Position numbers and translations under genes: made by a program
Notes under the pieces: model-generated
What the model saw: the letters and a program-made list of their open reading frames with translations, nothing else
Database searches by the model: none
Told to the model about the DNA's origin: nothing
In this document: positions 1-8,700 of the stretch, piece after piece
How the letters are laid out: every line of letters starts with the position of its first letter
How positions within the stretch are numbered: position 1 is the first letter of the stretch
Origin: Flavobacteriales bacterium
GTDB lineage: Bacteria; Bacteroidota; Bacteroidia; Flavobacteriales_F; PHOS-HE28
Reading direction: 5' to 3'
Assembly (NCBI GenBank): GCA_016700415.1
Contig: CP065018.1
Span: 434,001-498,000, forward strand
DNA: 64,000 nt

Positions 1-390
1 GCGCATGCGGCACACCTCCATCAGCCGCTCGGTCTGCGCTTCCACGCCCTTCGTGGAATCGATCACCAGCACCACGCTGTCCACGGCGGTGAGCGTCCGG
101 TATGTGTCCTCGGCGAAGTCCTTGTGGCCGGGGGTGTCGAGCAGGTTCATCAGCGTGCCCTCGTAGGCGAAGGTCATCACGGACGTGCTCACGGAGATCC
201 CGCGTTGCCGCTCGATCTCCATGAAATCGCTGGTGGCGCCCTTGCGGATCTTGTTGCTCTTTACCGCTCCGGCGGTCTGGATCGCACCGCCGTAGAGCAG
301 GAATTTCTCCGTCAGCGTGGTCTTGCCGGCATCGGGGTGGCTGATGATGGCGAACGTGCGCCGTTTGGCTATTTCTTCGTGCTGGCCCAT
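1..390 (-). CDS. prfC: Peptide chain release factor 3, N-terminal part (runs off the left edge)
   Basis: This is the first 130 residues of RF3, the translational GTPase that removes RF1/RF2 from the ribosome after termination. The rest of the gene lies outside the window. The start is the complement of 388-390. Visible GTPase motifs are the P-loop HPDAGKTT (residues 18-25), the RF3-type switch region SDFMEIERQRGISV (about 54-67) and the G3 box DTPGH (85-89). The order HPDAGKTTLTEKFLLYGGAIQ and the ATSDFMEIE segment are typical of RF3 rather than EF-G or LepA. A consensus -7 promoter box (TACATTTG) lies 15 nt upstream of the start. The gene is transcribed away from its right-hand neighbour. 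Identification is firm although two thirds of the protein is missing. Confidence 0.95.
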   Translation of the reverse strand, partial: MGQHEEIAKRRTFAIISHPDAGKTTLTEKFLLYGGAIQTAGAVKSNKIRKGATSDFMEIERQRGISVSTSVMTFAYEGTLMNLLDTPGHKDFAEDTYRTLTAVDSVVLVIDSTKGVEAQTERLMEVCRMR

Positions 391-405
391 GTGCGGAAAG
401 GGCCG

Positions 406-413
406 CAAATGTA
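406..413 (-). promoter_or_regulatory. -7 promoter box of prfC
   Basis: The minus strand reads TACATTTG, an exact match to the Bacteroidota -7 consensus TAnnTTTG. It lies 15 nt before the prfC start codon. No clear -33 TTTG is visible at the usual spacing. Confidence 0.6.
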
Positions 414-499
414 GCGTTGGCGGCCCGGCCTGGACCCCGTTCCTTCGGGGGGGCGGTGCTTTGTTGTGATCGCCCTCCCCGGCCACCAGTAAAATGATC

Positions 500-531
500 T
501 TTGTCAGTTTCCGTACTTTCGGACCGCCCCG
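500..531 (+). promoter_or_regulatory. Promoter of the T9SS sugar-dehydrogenase-like gene
   Basis: TTTG at 500-503 is followed after 20 nt by TACTTTCG at 524-531. This fits the Bacteroidota -33/-7 pair with one change in the -7 box. The predicted transcript begins just upstream of the ATG at 554. This supports that ATG over the longer reading frame that begins at 494, whose first codons would overlap the promoter. Confidence 0.6.
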
Positions 532-553
532 ACCAGAATTACGGAGTATCATC

Positions 554-2173
554 ATGAAGAGAACCCTACTCGCCCTGACACTGACATTGCCGATGCTGTT
601 ATCGGCCCAATTGAACCCTGTTCGTATCGCCTTGCACAACTGGGCCACCGGTCTTAACAGACCGGTTTGGTTAGCGAATGCGGGCGACGATCGCCTGTTC
701 GTGGTGCAACAGGGAGGGATCATCAAGATCATCACCGACAGCATGCAGGTCATGTCGACCCCTTTCCTTAACATCACATCAGCGGTGAACAGCAATGGCA
801 ATGAGCAAGGGCTGCTCGGCTTGGCTTTCGACCCCGAATATGCCACTAACGGCTATTTCTACGTGTACTACATTTTTGGAAGTGGGAACGGTACCAGCCG
901 GATCTCCCGGTTCCATGTGAGCACTGACCCGAATGTGGCGGATGCCACGAGCGAGACGGTCCTGTACACCCTCGCCCAGCCCTTCACCAATCACAATGGC
1001 GGATGTCTACAGTTCGGACCGGATGGTTATCTCTATTGCGGCTTTGGTGATGGTGGGAGCGGGGATGATCCACAGGGCAATGGACAGAATTTTAGTACTG
1101 CGCTTGCCAGTATGATCCGGATCGACGTTTCCCAGCATGATTCCACTTATGCTGTTCCTCCGGACAATCCATGGGTGAGCACGCAGGATACCCTCCCGGA
1201 GCTCTGGGCCAAGGGACTCCGAAATCCCTGGCGTTATGGTTTTGACCGGCTCACGGGTGATATGTGGATCGGCGATGTGGGCCAGAATGCGTGGGAAGAG
1301 GTGGATTTTTGGCCAGCGGGCGACAACAGTGGCCCCAACTTCGGCTGGCGCTGCCGTGAAGGGCTGGTGCCCACTCCAGGGGTCAGTCAATCCGGTTGTG
1401 CGGCAGCGGCACCCTTCGTGGAACCGGTAGCGGTATTCAACCACACCACGGAAGGGTGGTGTTCTGTGATCGGTGGCTACGTCTATCGAGGTCCCAGCTT
1501 TCCGCACCTCTACGGGAAGTACATTTTTACCGACTACTGCAACGGTGATTTCCTGACCTTCGGTGAAAACTACGACTTGGATACGCTCTTACTGACCTCA
1601 AACTTCGGATATGCTGCTTTTGGCGAGGATAGTGCGGGTGAGATGTACGTGGCCGATGTGGAGAACAACAACGTAAAGAAGATCGTGGACCCCTGCCCGA
1701 TGCCGGACCCGGTGATCAGCTTTGACGGGGAAACCTTGACCAGCACGGCCGCTATCGGTTGGCAGTGGGTGCTTAACGGTTTTGCTGTGAGCGGTGCCAC
1801 CGGTCAGAGCTACGTGCCGCAGGCAAATGGCGCTTATCAGGTCCGTGCGAACTTCGGCGGGGCATGTCTGCTGATGTCGGACACCATACAGGTCATCATT
1901 TCCGGGGTACACGAGACAGGAGGGCTCATTCCGGCGGTATATCCCCAGCCAGCATCGTCCAGCTTCCAACTGCGTTCCGACGACCGTTCCAAGCCCACGT
2001 TCACGGTGGACATGATGGATGCGGTAGGCAACAAGGTGGGCACGTTCACATGGCCGGGCACGGAGCCGACGCTCACCATAAATGTGGCCGATCTGGCCGA
2101 GGGCAGCTATGTGCTGCGAGGCAATGATGGCGGTGCTCAAAAATGGGCGCGGATGGTCATGGTGGCGCATTGA
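554..2173 (+). CDS. Secreted glucose/sorbosone dehydrogenase-like protein with T9SS sorting domain
   Basis: A 539-residue exported protein. Residues 1-18 (MKRTLLALTLTLPMLLSA) are a signal peptide. Residues of about 25-380 form a six-bladed GSDH-type beta-propeller, with LGLAFDPEY, NHNGGCLQFGPDGYLY, FGDGGSGDDP and KGLRNPWRYGFD as typical blade motifs. A short Ig-like stretch follows (about 385-450). The last 85 residues (from YPQPASSS) look like a type A T9SS C-terminal sorting domain, which directs export across the outer membrane and is then removed. Family members bind PQQ or related cofactors and oxidise sugars, but many T9SS-linked members have no proven substrate. The frame is open upstream to 494; the ATG at 554 was chosen because the signal peptide and the promoter fit it. 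It stands alone, with a repeat-rich gap downstream. Confidence 0.85.
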   Translation: MKRTLLALTLTLPMLLSAQLNPVRIALHNWATGLNRPVWLANAGDDRLFVVQQGGIIKIITDSMQVMSTPFLNITSAVNSNGNEQGLLGLAFDPEYATNGYFYVYYIFGSGNGTSRISRFHVSTDPNVADATSETVLYTLAQPFTNHNGGCLQFGPDGYLYCGFGDGGSGDDPQGNGQNFSTALASMIRIDVSQHDSTYAVPPDNPWVSTQDTLPELWAKGLRNPWRYGFDRLTGDMWIGDVGQNAWEEVDFWPAGDNSGPNFGWRCREGLVPTPGVSQSGCAAAAPFVEPVAVFNHTTEGWCSVIGGYVYRGPSFPHLYGKYIFTDYCNGDFLTFGENYDLDTLLLTSNFGYAAFGEDSAGEMYVADVENNNVKKIVDPCPMPDPVISFDGETLTSTAAIGWQWVLNGFAVSGATGQSYVPQANGAYQVRANFGGACLLMSDTIQVIISGVHETGGLIPAVYPQPASSSFQLRSDDRSKPTFTVDMMDAVGNKVGTFTWPGTEPTLTINVADLAEGSYVLRGNDGGAQKWARMVMVAH

Positions 2174-2438
2174 ACCTCGCACAGGTTTTTTCCCTCGGGT
2201 GCGTAGGATGGAGCACCCACGTACCAGCGCTGCTGGAGAGCCGTGGCAGCGTCACGGAACCCGATGACTCGGGAAGCTGAAGGCTGCTCCGGCCGACCGC
2301 AGCGGCCGGTCACGCACATCGGTCGACCATGGCGGTGATCATCTTGCCTTGGCCGGATCGAGGTGGGAAGTGGTCCGCTCTGGTAAGCATTGGGATATTT
2401 CGTGCTCGGTGAGCAGTGCAACTATACTTGGCCCCGAC

Positions 2439-2504
2439 ATGAAGGCGATCGAACAGGCCAGCAAAAAGGCCATATGGCAGGAGGAGAAGAAACCGCTCGA
2501 ATAA
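2439..2504 (+). CDS. Possible 21-residue small protein
   Basis: An ATG-to-TAA frame encodes a very charged peptide beginning MKAIEQASKKAIW and ending EEKKPLE. A near-consensus -7 box (TATACTTG, 2423-2430) lies 8 nt upstream. The composition looks more protein-like than the surrounding frames, but the length is too short for any homology argument. It could equally be the remnant 5-prime end of a lost gene. Confidence 0.25.
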   Translation: MKAIEQASKKAIWQEEKKPLE

Positions 2505-2521
2505 CCTTGTCCAGCGCGGTT

Positions 2522-2678
2522 ATACCATTTCGTCATACAGATGCGACTACAGCCGCGAAGCTATTTTCTGGCCAAGCGATACAGAAAATTGTTGCATAGC
2601 CATAGCGGAACTATTTTCTGGAGAAGCATGGGCGGAAAGAGCGGGTTGATCGGATGGATCTGTATGACGAATTGGTAT
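2522..2678. repeat. Inverted repeat with 23-bp arms (21 of 23 matching)
   Basis: The arm at 2522-2544 and the complement of 2656-2678 match except for two positions; the core of each arm is TTCGTCATACAGAT. They enclose 111 bp that contains a direct repeat of CTATTTTCTGG. The arrangement resembles a small non-autonomous hairpin element, but no target-site duplication was identified. Confidence 0.65.
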
Positions 2679-2733
2679 TATGCCTTGCGCAGTCGCTGGC
2701 GTCCGCAGTAATTATAAGCACGTCCTATTGTGA

Positions 2734-2753
2734 TCCCGGGTCGGGGCCCGGAA
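2734..2753. repeat. REP-like GC-rich hairpin
   Basis: TCCCGGG and CCCGGAA flank a 6-nt TCGGGG loop, with one mismatch near the base of the stem. The sequence is followed by TGACA. It resembles the short palindromic repeats that are dispersed in many bacterial genomes. Confidence 0.4.
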
Positions 2754-2768
2754 TGACATTTGCTCTTA

Positions 2769-2821
2769 GGGGCGGGTTCTCGAACAGCTGTGCCGGGCGC
2801 GTCTATTCGAGAACCCGCCCC
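2769..2821. repeat. Perfect 16-bp inverted repeat
   Basis: GGGGCGGGTTCTCGAA at 2769-2784 is exactly complementary to 2806-2821, with a 21-nt loop. There is no T tract, so it is not an obvious intrinsic terminator. It sits in the repeat-rich gap between the two outward-facing loci. Confidence 0.7.
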
Positions 2822-2958
2822 GCTCATGGTTGTCGGCCACCGGGCCGGGTCTCACACGAACGGCATTTTCCACGCTGAGGAAACGAGGGGTCCGGACCCG
2901 TCAAGCGCAATTCATGTAGTACGGACAGCATTTTAGGCGCATTGATCGGTGCTATCCC

Positions 2959-3180
2959 GGACGCCAGCGACTGCGAATTGGTATTCTTCGAGCGGCCCCT
3001 CCCCAAACGATGGTCATCCTGCGCTTGAACCCGCAGTTGATCGGGGCGGGCAAATGCTATCACCTCTTGCTCATCGGACCGGCCAACCAATGCGGCAAAC
3101 CCATCAGTGCCAGTGATACCAATGCTCCTCGAAGAGATGAGCATTTGACCGGACGCCAGTGATCCGGATCTGGTATTGCC
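2959..3180. repeat. Degenerate 30-bp direct repeat pair (2959-2988 and 3151-3180)
   Basis: Both copies begin GGACGCCAG and share TGGTATT near the end, with the middle diverged. Pieces of the same words also occur in the 2656-2700 arm region. This suggests a mosaic of one repeat family rather than chance. Confidence 0.4.
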
Positions 3181-3238
3181 GGTCAAAGGACCTTGGGTTG
3201 AGGTCCTGATATAGTGAAGGCCCAAAGGCTCAAAAGCA

Positions 3239-3270
3239 CGAAGGGCCGCCTCAAATGAGGCGGCCCTTCG
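3239..3270 (-). terminator. Terminator of the 2786-aa surface protein gene
   Basis: A perfect 14-bp stem (CGAAGGGCCGCCTC and its complement) closes on a 4-nt loop, just past the minus-strand stop codon at 3290. The stem core GAAGGGCCG is shared with the terminator of the paralogous gene at 12184-12213. Confidence 0.85.
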
Positions 3271-3289
3271 GCGTTTGGTGCTATATCGG

Positions 3290-5710
3290 TTACTTGATGA
3301 TGCTCAACCGCTGGACGGTCTTCTGTCCGTTGACGGTGATGTTCACCATGTACACTCCGCTGGCGATGTCGCTCGGCAGGTCGAGGATGGTGGTGAAGCG
3401 CTCACCGCTGTTCCCGAACTCCTTGGCGAAGACCTGCTTGCCGTAGATGTCCTGGATGTCCACCGTGATGTTCTGGTCCGCGTCCTGGATACCATCGATG
3501 CTCAGGTTGACCTGACTTTCACGCACCGGGTTCGGCCACATCGTCGCCGTTCCAGTGGCTTGTGCCATGCTGGCCTCGGGGCGGGGGTTGCCGTTGTTGA
3601 TGGTGATCGTACAGGTCTGGCCGCAGAAGCCGCTGTATTCCGTGCCCACTTTCACGTTCACTTGCACGCTGTAGGTGGAGCCGTTGACCATCGGCGGACG
3701 GTTGTTCCACTTCAACTGCAGGATGTAGGTGCTGCGGATGAAGGTCTCATCGTAGCCTTCGCTGGGGATGAAGATGCGGAACTGGTACTCCGTCGCACCC
3801 ACCACCGGCGTGGCATAGATGAAGCTGTTGTTGGTGTTGAAGGCGCGTTCCTCGCCGCAAGAGTGCCCGTAGGTGGGCGCGCTGATCAGCTCCGTGCAAG
3901 GCACCGTCGGCGTCATGCCCACCTCGCAACCTGTGCCGAAGTGTGCGCTGGCAACGGGGCCGGCGTCGTTGGTACGTGCCCGGACGAAGTACTTCACGCC
4001 TGGCGACAGCGGGCTGGTGTGCATCTGGCTGAAGCGCACCCAGTTGGTGCTCACCGCGATCCGGCGGATGTAGCCCGCATCGGGGTTGGAGAACTCGAAC
4101 TGGTAGCTCGTCGCTCCCACCACCTCGCGGCAATACACCTTGCTGTTCATGGTGAAGTTGAAGATGTCGCAGGACTTGTTCGCGATCTGGGCGGGGCCGG
4201 GAGGCAGGCAGACGACATGGTCGAAGTAGGCGGAGTAGGCCGGGGAATAGGTGGGTGAAGACGCCCCGTCCACGGCTCCGTCGAAGAGGTCACGGATGAG
4301 GACCTTGCCGTCCGGTCGTTGCAGCTCCCAGTACCCGTTCCCGTTGGAGCAGCACAGGCCGTCCCCGAAGCTGTCGTACAAGTGGAAGTAGAAGCAGAAG
4401 CCGAAATCGACGGGCAGGCAGTGGTACTCACTGACCAGCTCATTGGTCCCTGGTACTGAGGAGGGACCGCTCGCGACGGTGTTGTAACCATCGTCAAAGA
4501 TCTCCCAGTACAGCCCGCTCCCATCATTGGCATCGTTCTGAATGACCACTACCAAGGCCTCACCGCCCACGTCGACAGCAACGTTCTGGCCATCGTTGGC
4601 CGGAATGTCATCCGCCACACCGTTGGGGAGGCTGGTGGAAATGGAGAGCGTCTGGGCCGGACCTGCCTGGGCCGGGACCGTGGGCAGGGTGACGTTCGCG
4701 GATGCTCCGTAGGCGAGGTTGCCCGTCCAGTTGTGGACGTACGGGATCCCGAGGGAGAGCCCATAGGTGATCTGTACGCTGGTGAGGTTGTTGTCCCCAT
4801 TGTTCAGCAGGGTCACTTGCGGGGCCATCGTGGTGCCGCAGAGCAGGCCCGGGGCCGGATCGAGGATGGCGGTGATCGACGCGTCGTTATGCGCCGGGTG
4901 TTCCACCAACAGCCCGAAGGTGCCGCTGATACCCGAGCCGCCTGTGTTGTATACCAGCAAACGGTACCAGGTGTTCTGGGTCACGTTCTCCACATTGATC
5001 CCGCCGGCGTCAACAACGCAGCTCACGCTATTGGTGGCACCGAGCCCGTCACATAGGCCCGAATAGAGGGCGTAATTCAACGTGCTGGCCGAGTACTGGT
5101 TGTCTTCATCATTGTCCAGCAGGGTGATCAAGGTGTGATCGAAGTTGCCGGTGTTGAAGGTGAACCAAACGCCTTGCACGGGCAGCGTGCCGGAGCAAGT
5201 GGTCGGGGCGTCCACTGTGGCGCATACGTTGGTGTACTCCGTAGGCATACCCGTGCCGTCAGCCACCGTGTTGTTGACCCCCGTCGCACTGCCACAAAGG
5301 TCATTGCCGGGAGGCGTGCAAACAGGGCTGCAGATCAAGCTCAGGGAGTAGGAACCTTCCTGGGCACCGCTTCCTGATACCGCGATCCAATAGGAGTTGT
5401 TCGTGACGGTGTTGAAGGTCAACGTGCTTGACCCGCCGGGGCAACCGGGGCTGTCATCCATCATACCCAAGCAGGTGAGGTTGTTGCAGTCCGCTCCGGA
5501 GAACACCGAGATGCGGGTGTCGAAGCCCGCTTGTCCGCAGGTGCTCACGGTCACGGCCTGGTCGGAAGCGGCCGTATAGACAAACCATTCCGCACCACCT
5601 GTGGAAGCTGGCCCGTTGAAGGGGCAGGCGTTCGCGGGCATGTTGTGGCCCAGGCCGGTTGTCAGTCCCGGATAGGTGAGGCCGCAATCCACGGGGTTGG
5701 CATTGCAGGC
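3290..5710 (-). repeat. Duplicated gene tail, copy 1 (partner 12270-14715)
   Basis: The last 2.4 kb of this gene is highly similar at DNA level to the last 2.4 kb of the next gene. For example, 3780-3848 and its partner near 12760 differ at a single base over about 68 bp. Similarity falls off sharply near 5710, where the unique N-terminal modules begin. It encodes a shared C-terminal region that ends in a sorting domain. The pair are direct repeats about 9 kb apart. Confidence 0.8.
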
Positions 5711-8700
5711 CTGGCCAGGGTGGTAGGCACACTGCACGGTCCAGTCAAACAAGGTCGGCGTTACCGAACCGTCGGTGGTCAAGGTCATGAACAGGTCGGA
5801 ACCCGTGGCCGTCACCGTTACACCCGTGAGGTCCGTCTGGGCGGAGGGGTTCTGGTACAGTATCGGTGCATTGCCGTCCACACCGTCACGGATCGTGAGC
5901 TTGTCCCAAGTGAAACTCTCGATGTCTCCGCTGTTGAAGGTGAGGGTGAATGCACCCGTGCCGTTGGAATGATAGGCCCAGTATTGGTTGTCATTGTCAA
6001 CCGGCTGGTAGAACTCGTCCACCACGGCACCTCCGCAGTTCACTTGGACGGGCGGCGGCGGATCCATCACGCACAGGGCGAAAGGACCGGCTTCGGCGGG
6101 TCTGCAGAGAACACGGACGATATAGGTGTTGTTTGCGGTAAGACCTGTCACCATGTACTCCGTCCCGAGGGCATCGAAGGTCGGCCCGATCAACTTGCAA
6201 AGGAGCTGCGTACCGCCGCAACCATTGTAGGCGGCCAGCATGTACACCTTGTTCGTGGAATCCTGGCTCATGGTGATGATCTGCCGATCACCGTTGGCCA
6301 CGAAGCTGTAGAACACGTCAGCGGTGCCAAGGGTCGGGTTCACACAGCTCGGATTGGCCTGTGCGGAATGCGTGGCGCCGAGCAGTTGGCCGATGGTCGG
6401 TGTGCAGGCACCGTAAGCCGATACGGTTACGGGATCGGCGTTGGCGCAATCATCGTTCGAAACCGGTTGTACGCTGCTTTCGCTCACGCAGAGGGTGAAG
6501 TTGCCGGTACCCGTGGAGGCGACCCGAACGTAGTAGGTGTTGTTCAACGTAAGCCCGGACACCAAGGTGGTCCCGCTGTTGAAGCCGCTACAGCTCAGTT
6601 CATTCCCGCCGCAGGCGTCGAACACCGAGGCGTTGAAGCTGCCCGAAGCGAAATTGAGCGTGATGTTCTGGGCAAAGCCCGTGGCCACGAAGGAATAGTA
6701 CACCGTCGGAAGTGTCAACACGTTATTGACGCAACCTGAACCGGTCATCGGCTCCGTGCTGGCATTGAAGGTGCTGCCGTTGGTCATGACGCATCCGTTC
6801 TCCGGGTATACCGTCAGCCCTTGGGCTGAGCCGCAGGCCTGATTGGTCGGCGTGCAGGCGTAGGTGGTGCTCACGTATTCATCGCACAAGGCCGTCCCGA
6901 ACGAGACCAGATAGGTCACGTTCGTACCGTTGGGGTAAGGGCCGAAGGTGTATGTGCCCGTGGGGCCGTTCTGTTGCGCACTGCCTTGGTCATCGTCCAC
7001 CGTAACGTTGCCAGGGGCGTCGCCCACGCTGGTCACGTCCACGTTCACAGTGAACTGGAAATTGCCGCAGTCGGGAACGGGTGTGGCGGTGGCCGTAGGG
7101 GCCGTGCAAGGTGCTGCCGTCACGTCCAAGGTATAGTCCTCCACTTGGCCGAAGCCGGAATTCCCGCAGGGGCTATTCTGAGGTCCGTTGATCGTATTAT
7201 CCAACCGGATCCGCATGCGGGTGGTCCCGGCCAAGGCATGGGCGGACATGTGGAAGTTGGTGTTCACCGTATAGCCGTTGGGGCCAACGTTCGCCGGGGG
7301 ATTCGCGCCCGTCGCCACCAGTTCACTACCGGAGAAGACCAGATCGTGGTTGAAGTCGATCCATACGCGGATGCGGTCAGCATCATATCCGTCCTGCACG
7401 GCGATCGCAATGGGGTAGAACGCCCCTGCCTGTACATGGCCCACCACTGCGGTTTGGTCATCGTATCCGAGCGTACTTGAAGTGGCGTTGTCCACATCGG
7501 CAAAGGTGACCTGTGCGATCTTGATGTTGGTCGTGGCATCGTCGTCCGAACCGGCGGCACAGTAACCCATGTACACGCTGGTGGTGCTCCAGTAGCTGGA
7601 GTCCGCGGCGTTGCACCATCCCTGCAGGTAGAAGTAGTACTGGCCGCCGGGGGTGAGGCCGCCAATGATCGCCGGACCGTTTCCTACATGGTAGCCGGAG
7701 GCAATGGGAGCGGGATCACCGGGGTTGCCGGTCGCACGCAGTTCCCAGTTGTAGCTGAAAGAGGCGTTGTTCATCCAGTCGATCGTGGCGGTGGTGCCGC
7801 CGGTCAAGCTAGTGACCGTAGCTACCGGTGCTATGCAGGTCGGGGTTTCCACACGGAAGGTGTAGTCCTCGGTCTCTCCATAGTAGGTGCCGGTGCCACA
7901 TGCGACCGGTGCATTTAACCAATCCGTGCGGATGCGCATCCGGTAGTCACCATCGGCCTGCCCGGTAGGTACGTCGAAGCTGCCTGCATCACTCGATGTA
8001 TAGCCGGCGTTAAGGAACACCTGTTCGCCAACGTCGTTGAAATCCAAGTCGTTGTTCCAATCCACCCAGATACTGGAACGGTAGGTGTCTCCCGGGTAAT
8101 CGGCCGCGAAGTTCACCGTGCCCTCAGCCATTTGGGACACCACCAAGGAGGTGAAGTCACCATAGCCATTGGTGGAGAAACCCGAATTCAGGTTGGAGAT
8201 GTTGAGGAAGCCGCCGGTAGTGGAGAAACTGCCGATCTCGTATGCCGTGCTGGTCGACGTCGCTTGGCAATAGCCGGTGAAGAAGGTGGTCTGCGCCCAT
8301 GTGCTAAAGCCATCGACGTCGCAATCACCGCGCACGTACAGTTTGTAGGTTGTGTTGGCCACGAGCGGTGTTGCTCCAACAACGGTGGTCACGCCGTATG
8401 CGGTCGTCCCGGACACATCGGGTGAGGGGTTCCCGGCGGGAAGGCCGTCGCTGCGGATCTCCCACACATAGCCGTTGGCGGGGTCGGAGACGCTGGCGGT
8501 CCACGAGAGGTCGGCCGTGGTGGCGGTGATGTTCGTCACGCTCAAGGCCGTGGGGGGCAAGCAGTTCGGTGTTTCCATCACACTGAAATCATCCACGAGC
8601 AAGTCGTTATAGAACGCACTCCCCGTGGGGGACTGGAGCGCCACCAAACGGAAGCGGCTGGTGGTGGGGATACTTCCCGGGATCGCGGCGGTGCGCTCCA

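Larger units (their letters stand above)
2174..3238. other. Gene-poor region with short repeats, about 1.06 kb
   Basis: No convincing protein-coding gene of normal length is present. The stretch holds at least three hairpin-forming inverted repeats (2522-2678, 2734-2753, 2769-2821), a degenerate 30-bp direct repeat (2959-2988 and 3151-3180), a repeated CTATTTTCTGG word near 2560 and 2612, and one short reading frame (2439-2504). Reading frames of 60-130 codons on both strands match nothing recognisable and run through the repeats. Confidence 0.6.

Noticed and set aside
2824..3225. Minus-strand 133-codon frame in the repeat-rich gap
   Set aside because: It crosses the direct repeats and hairpin, with no motif or plausible composition.
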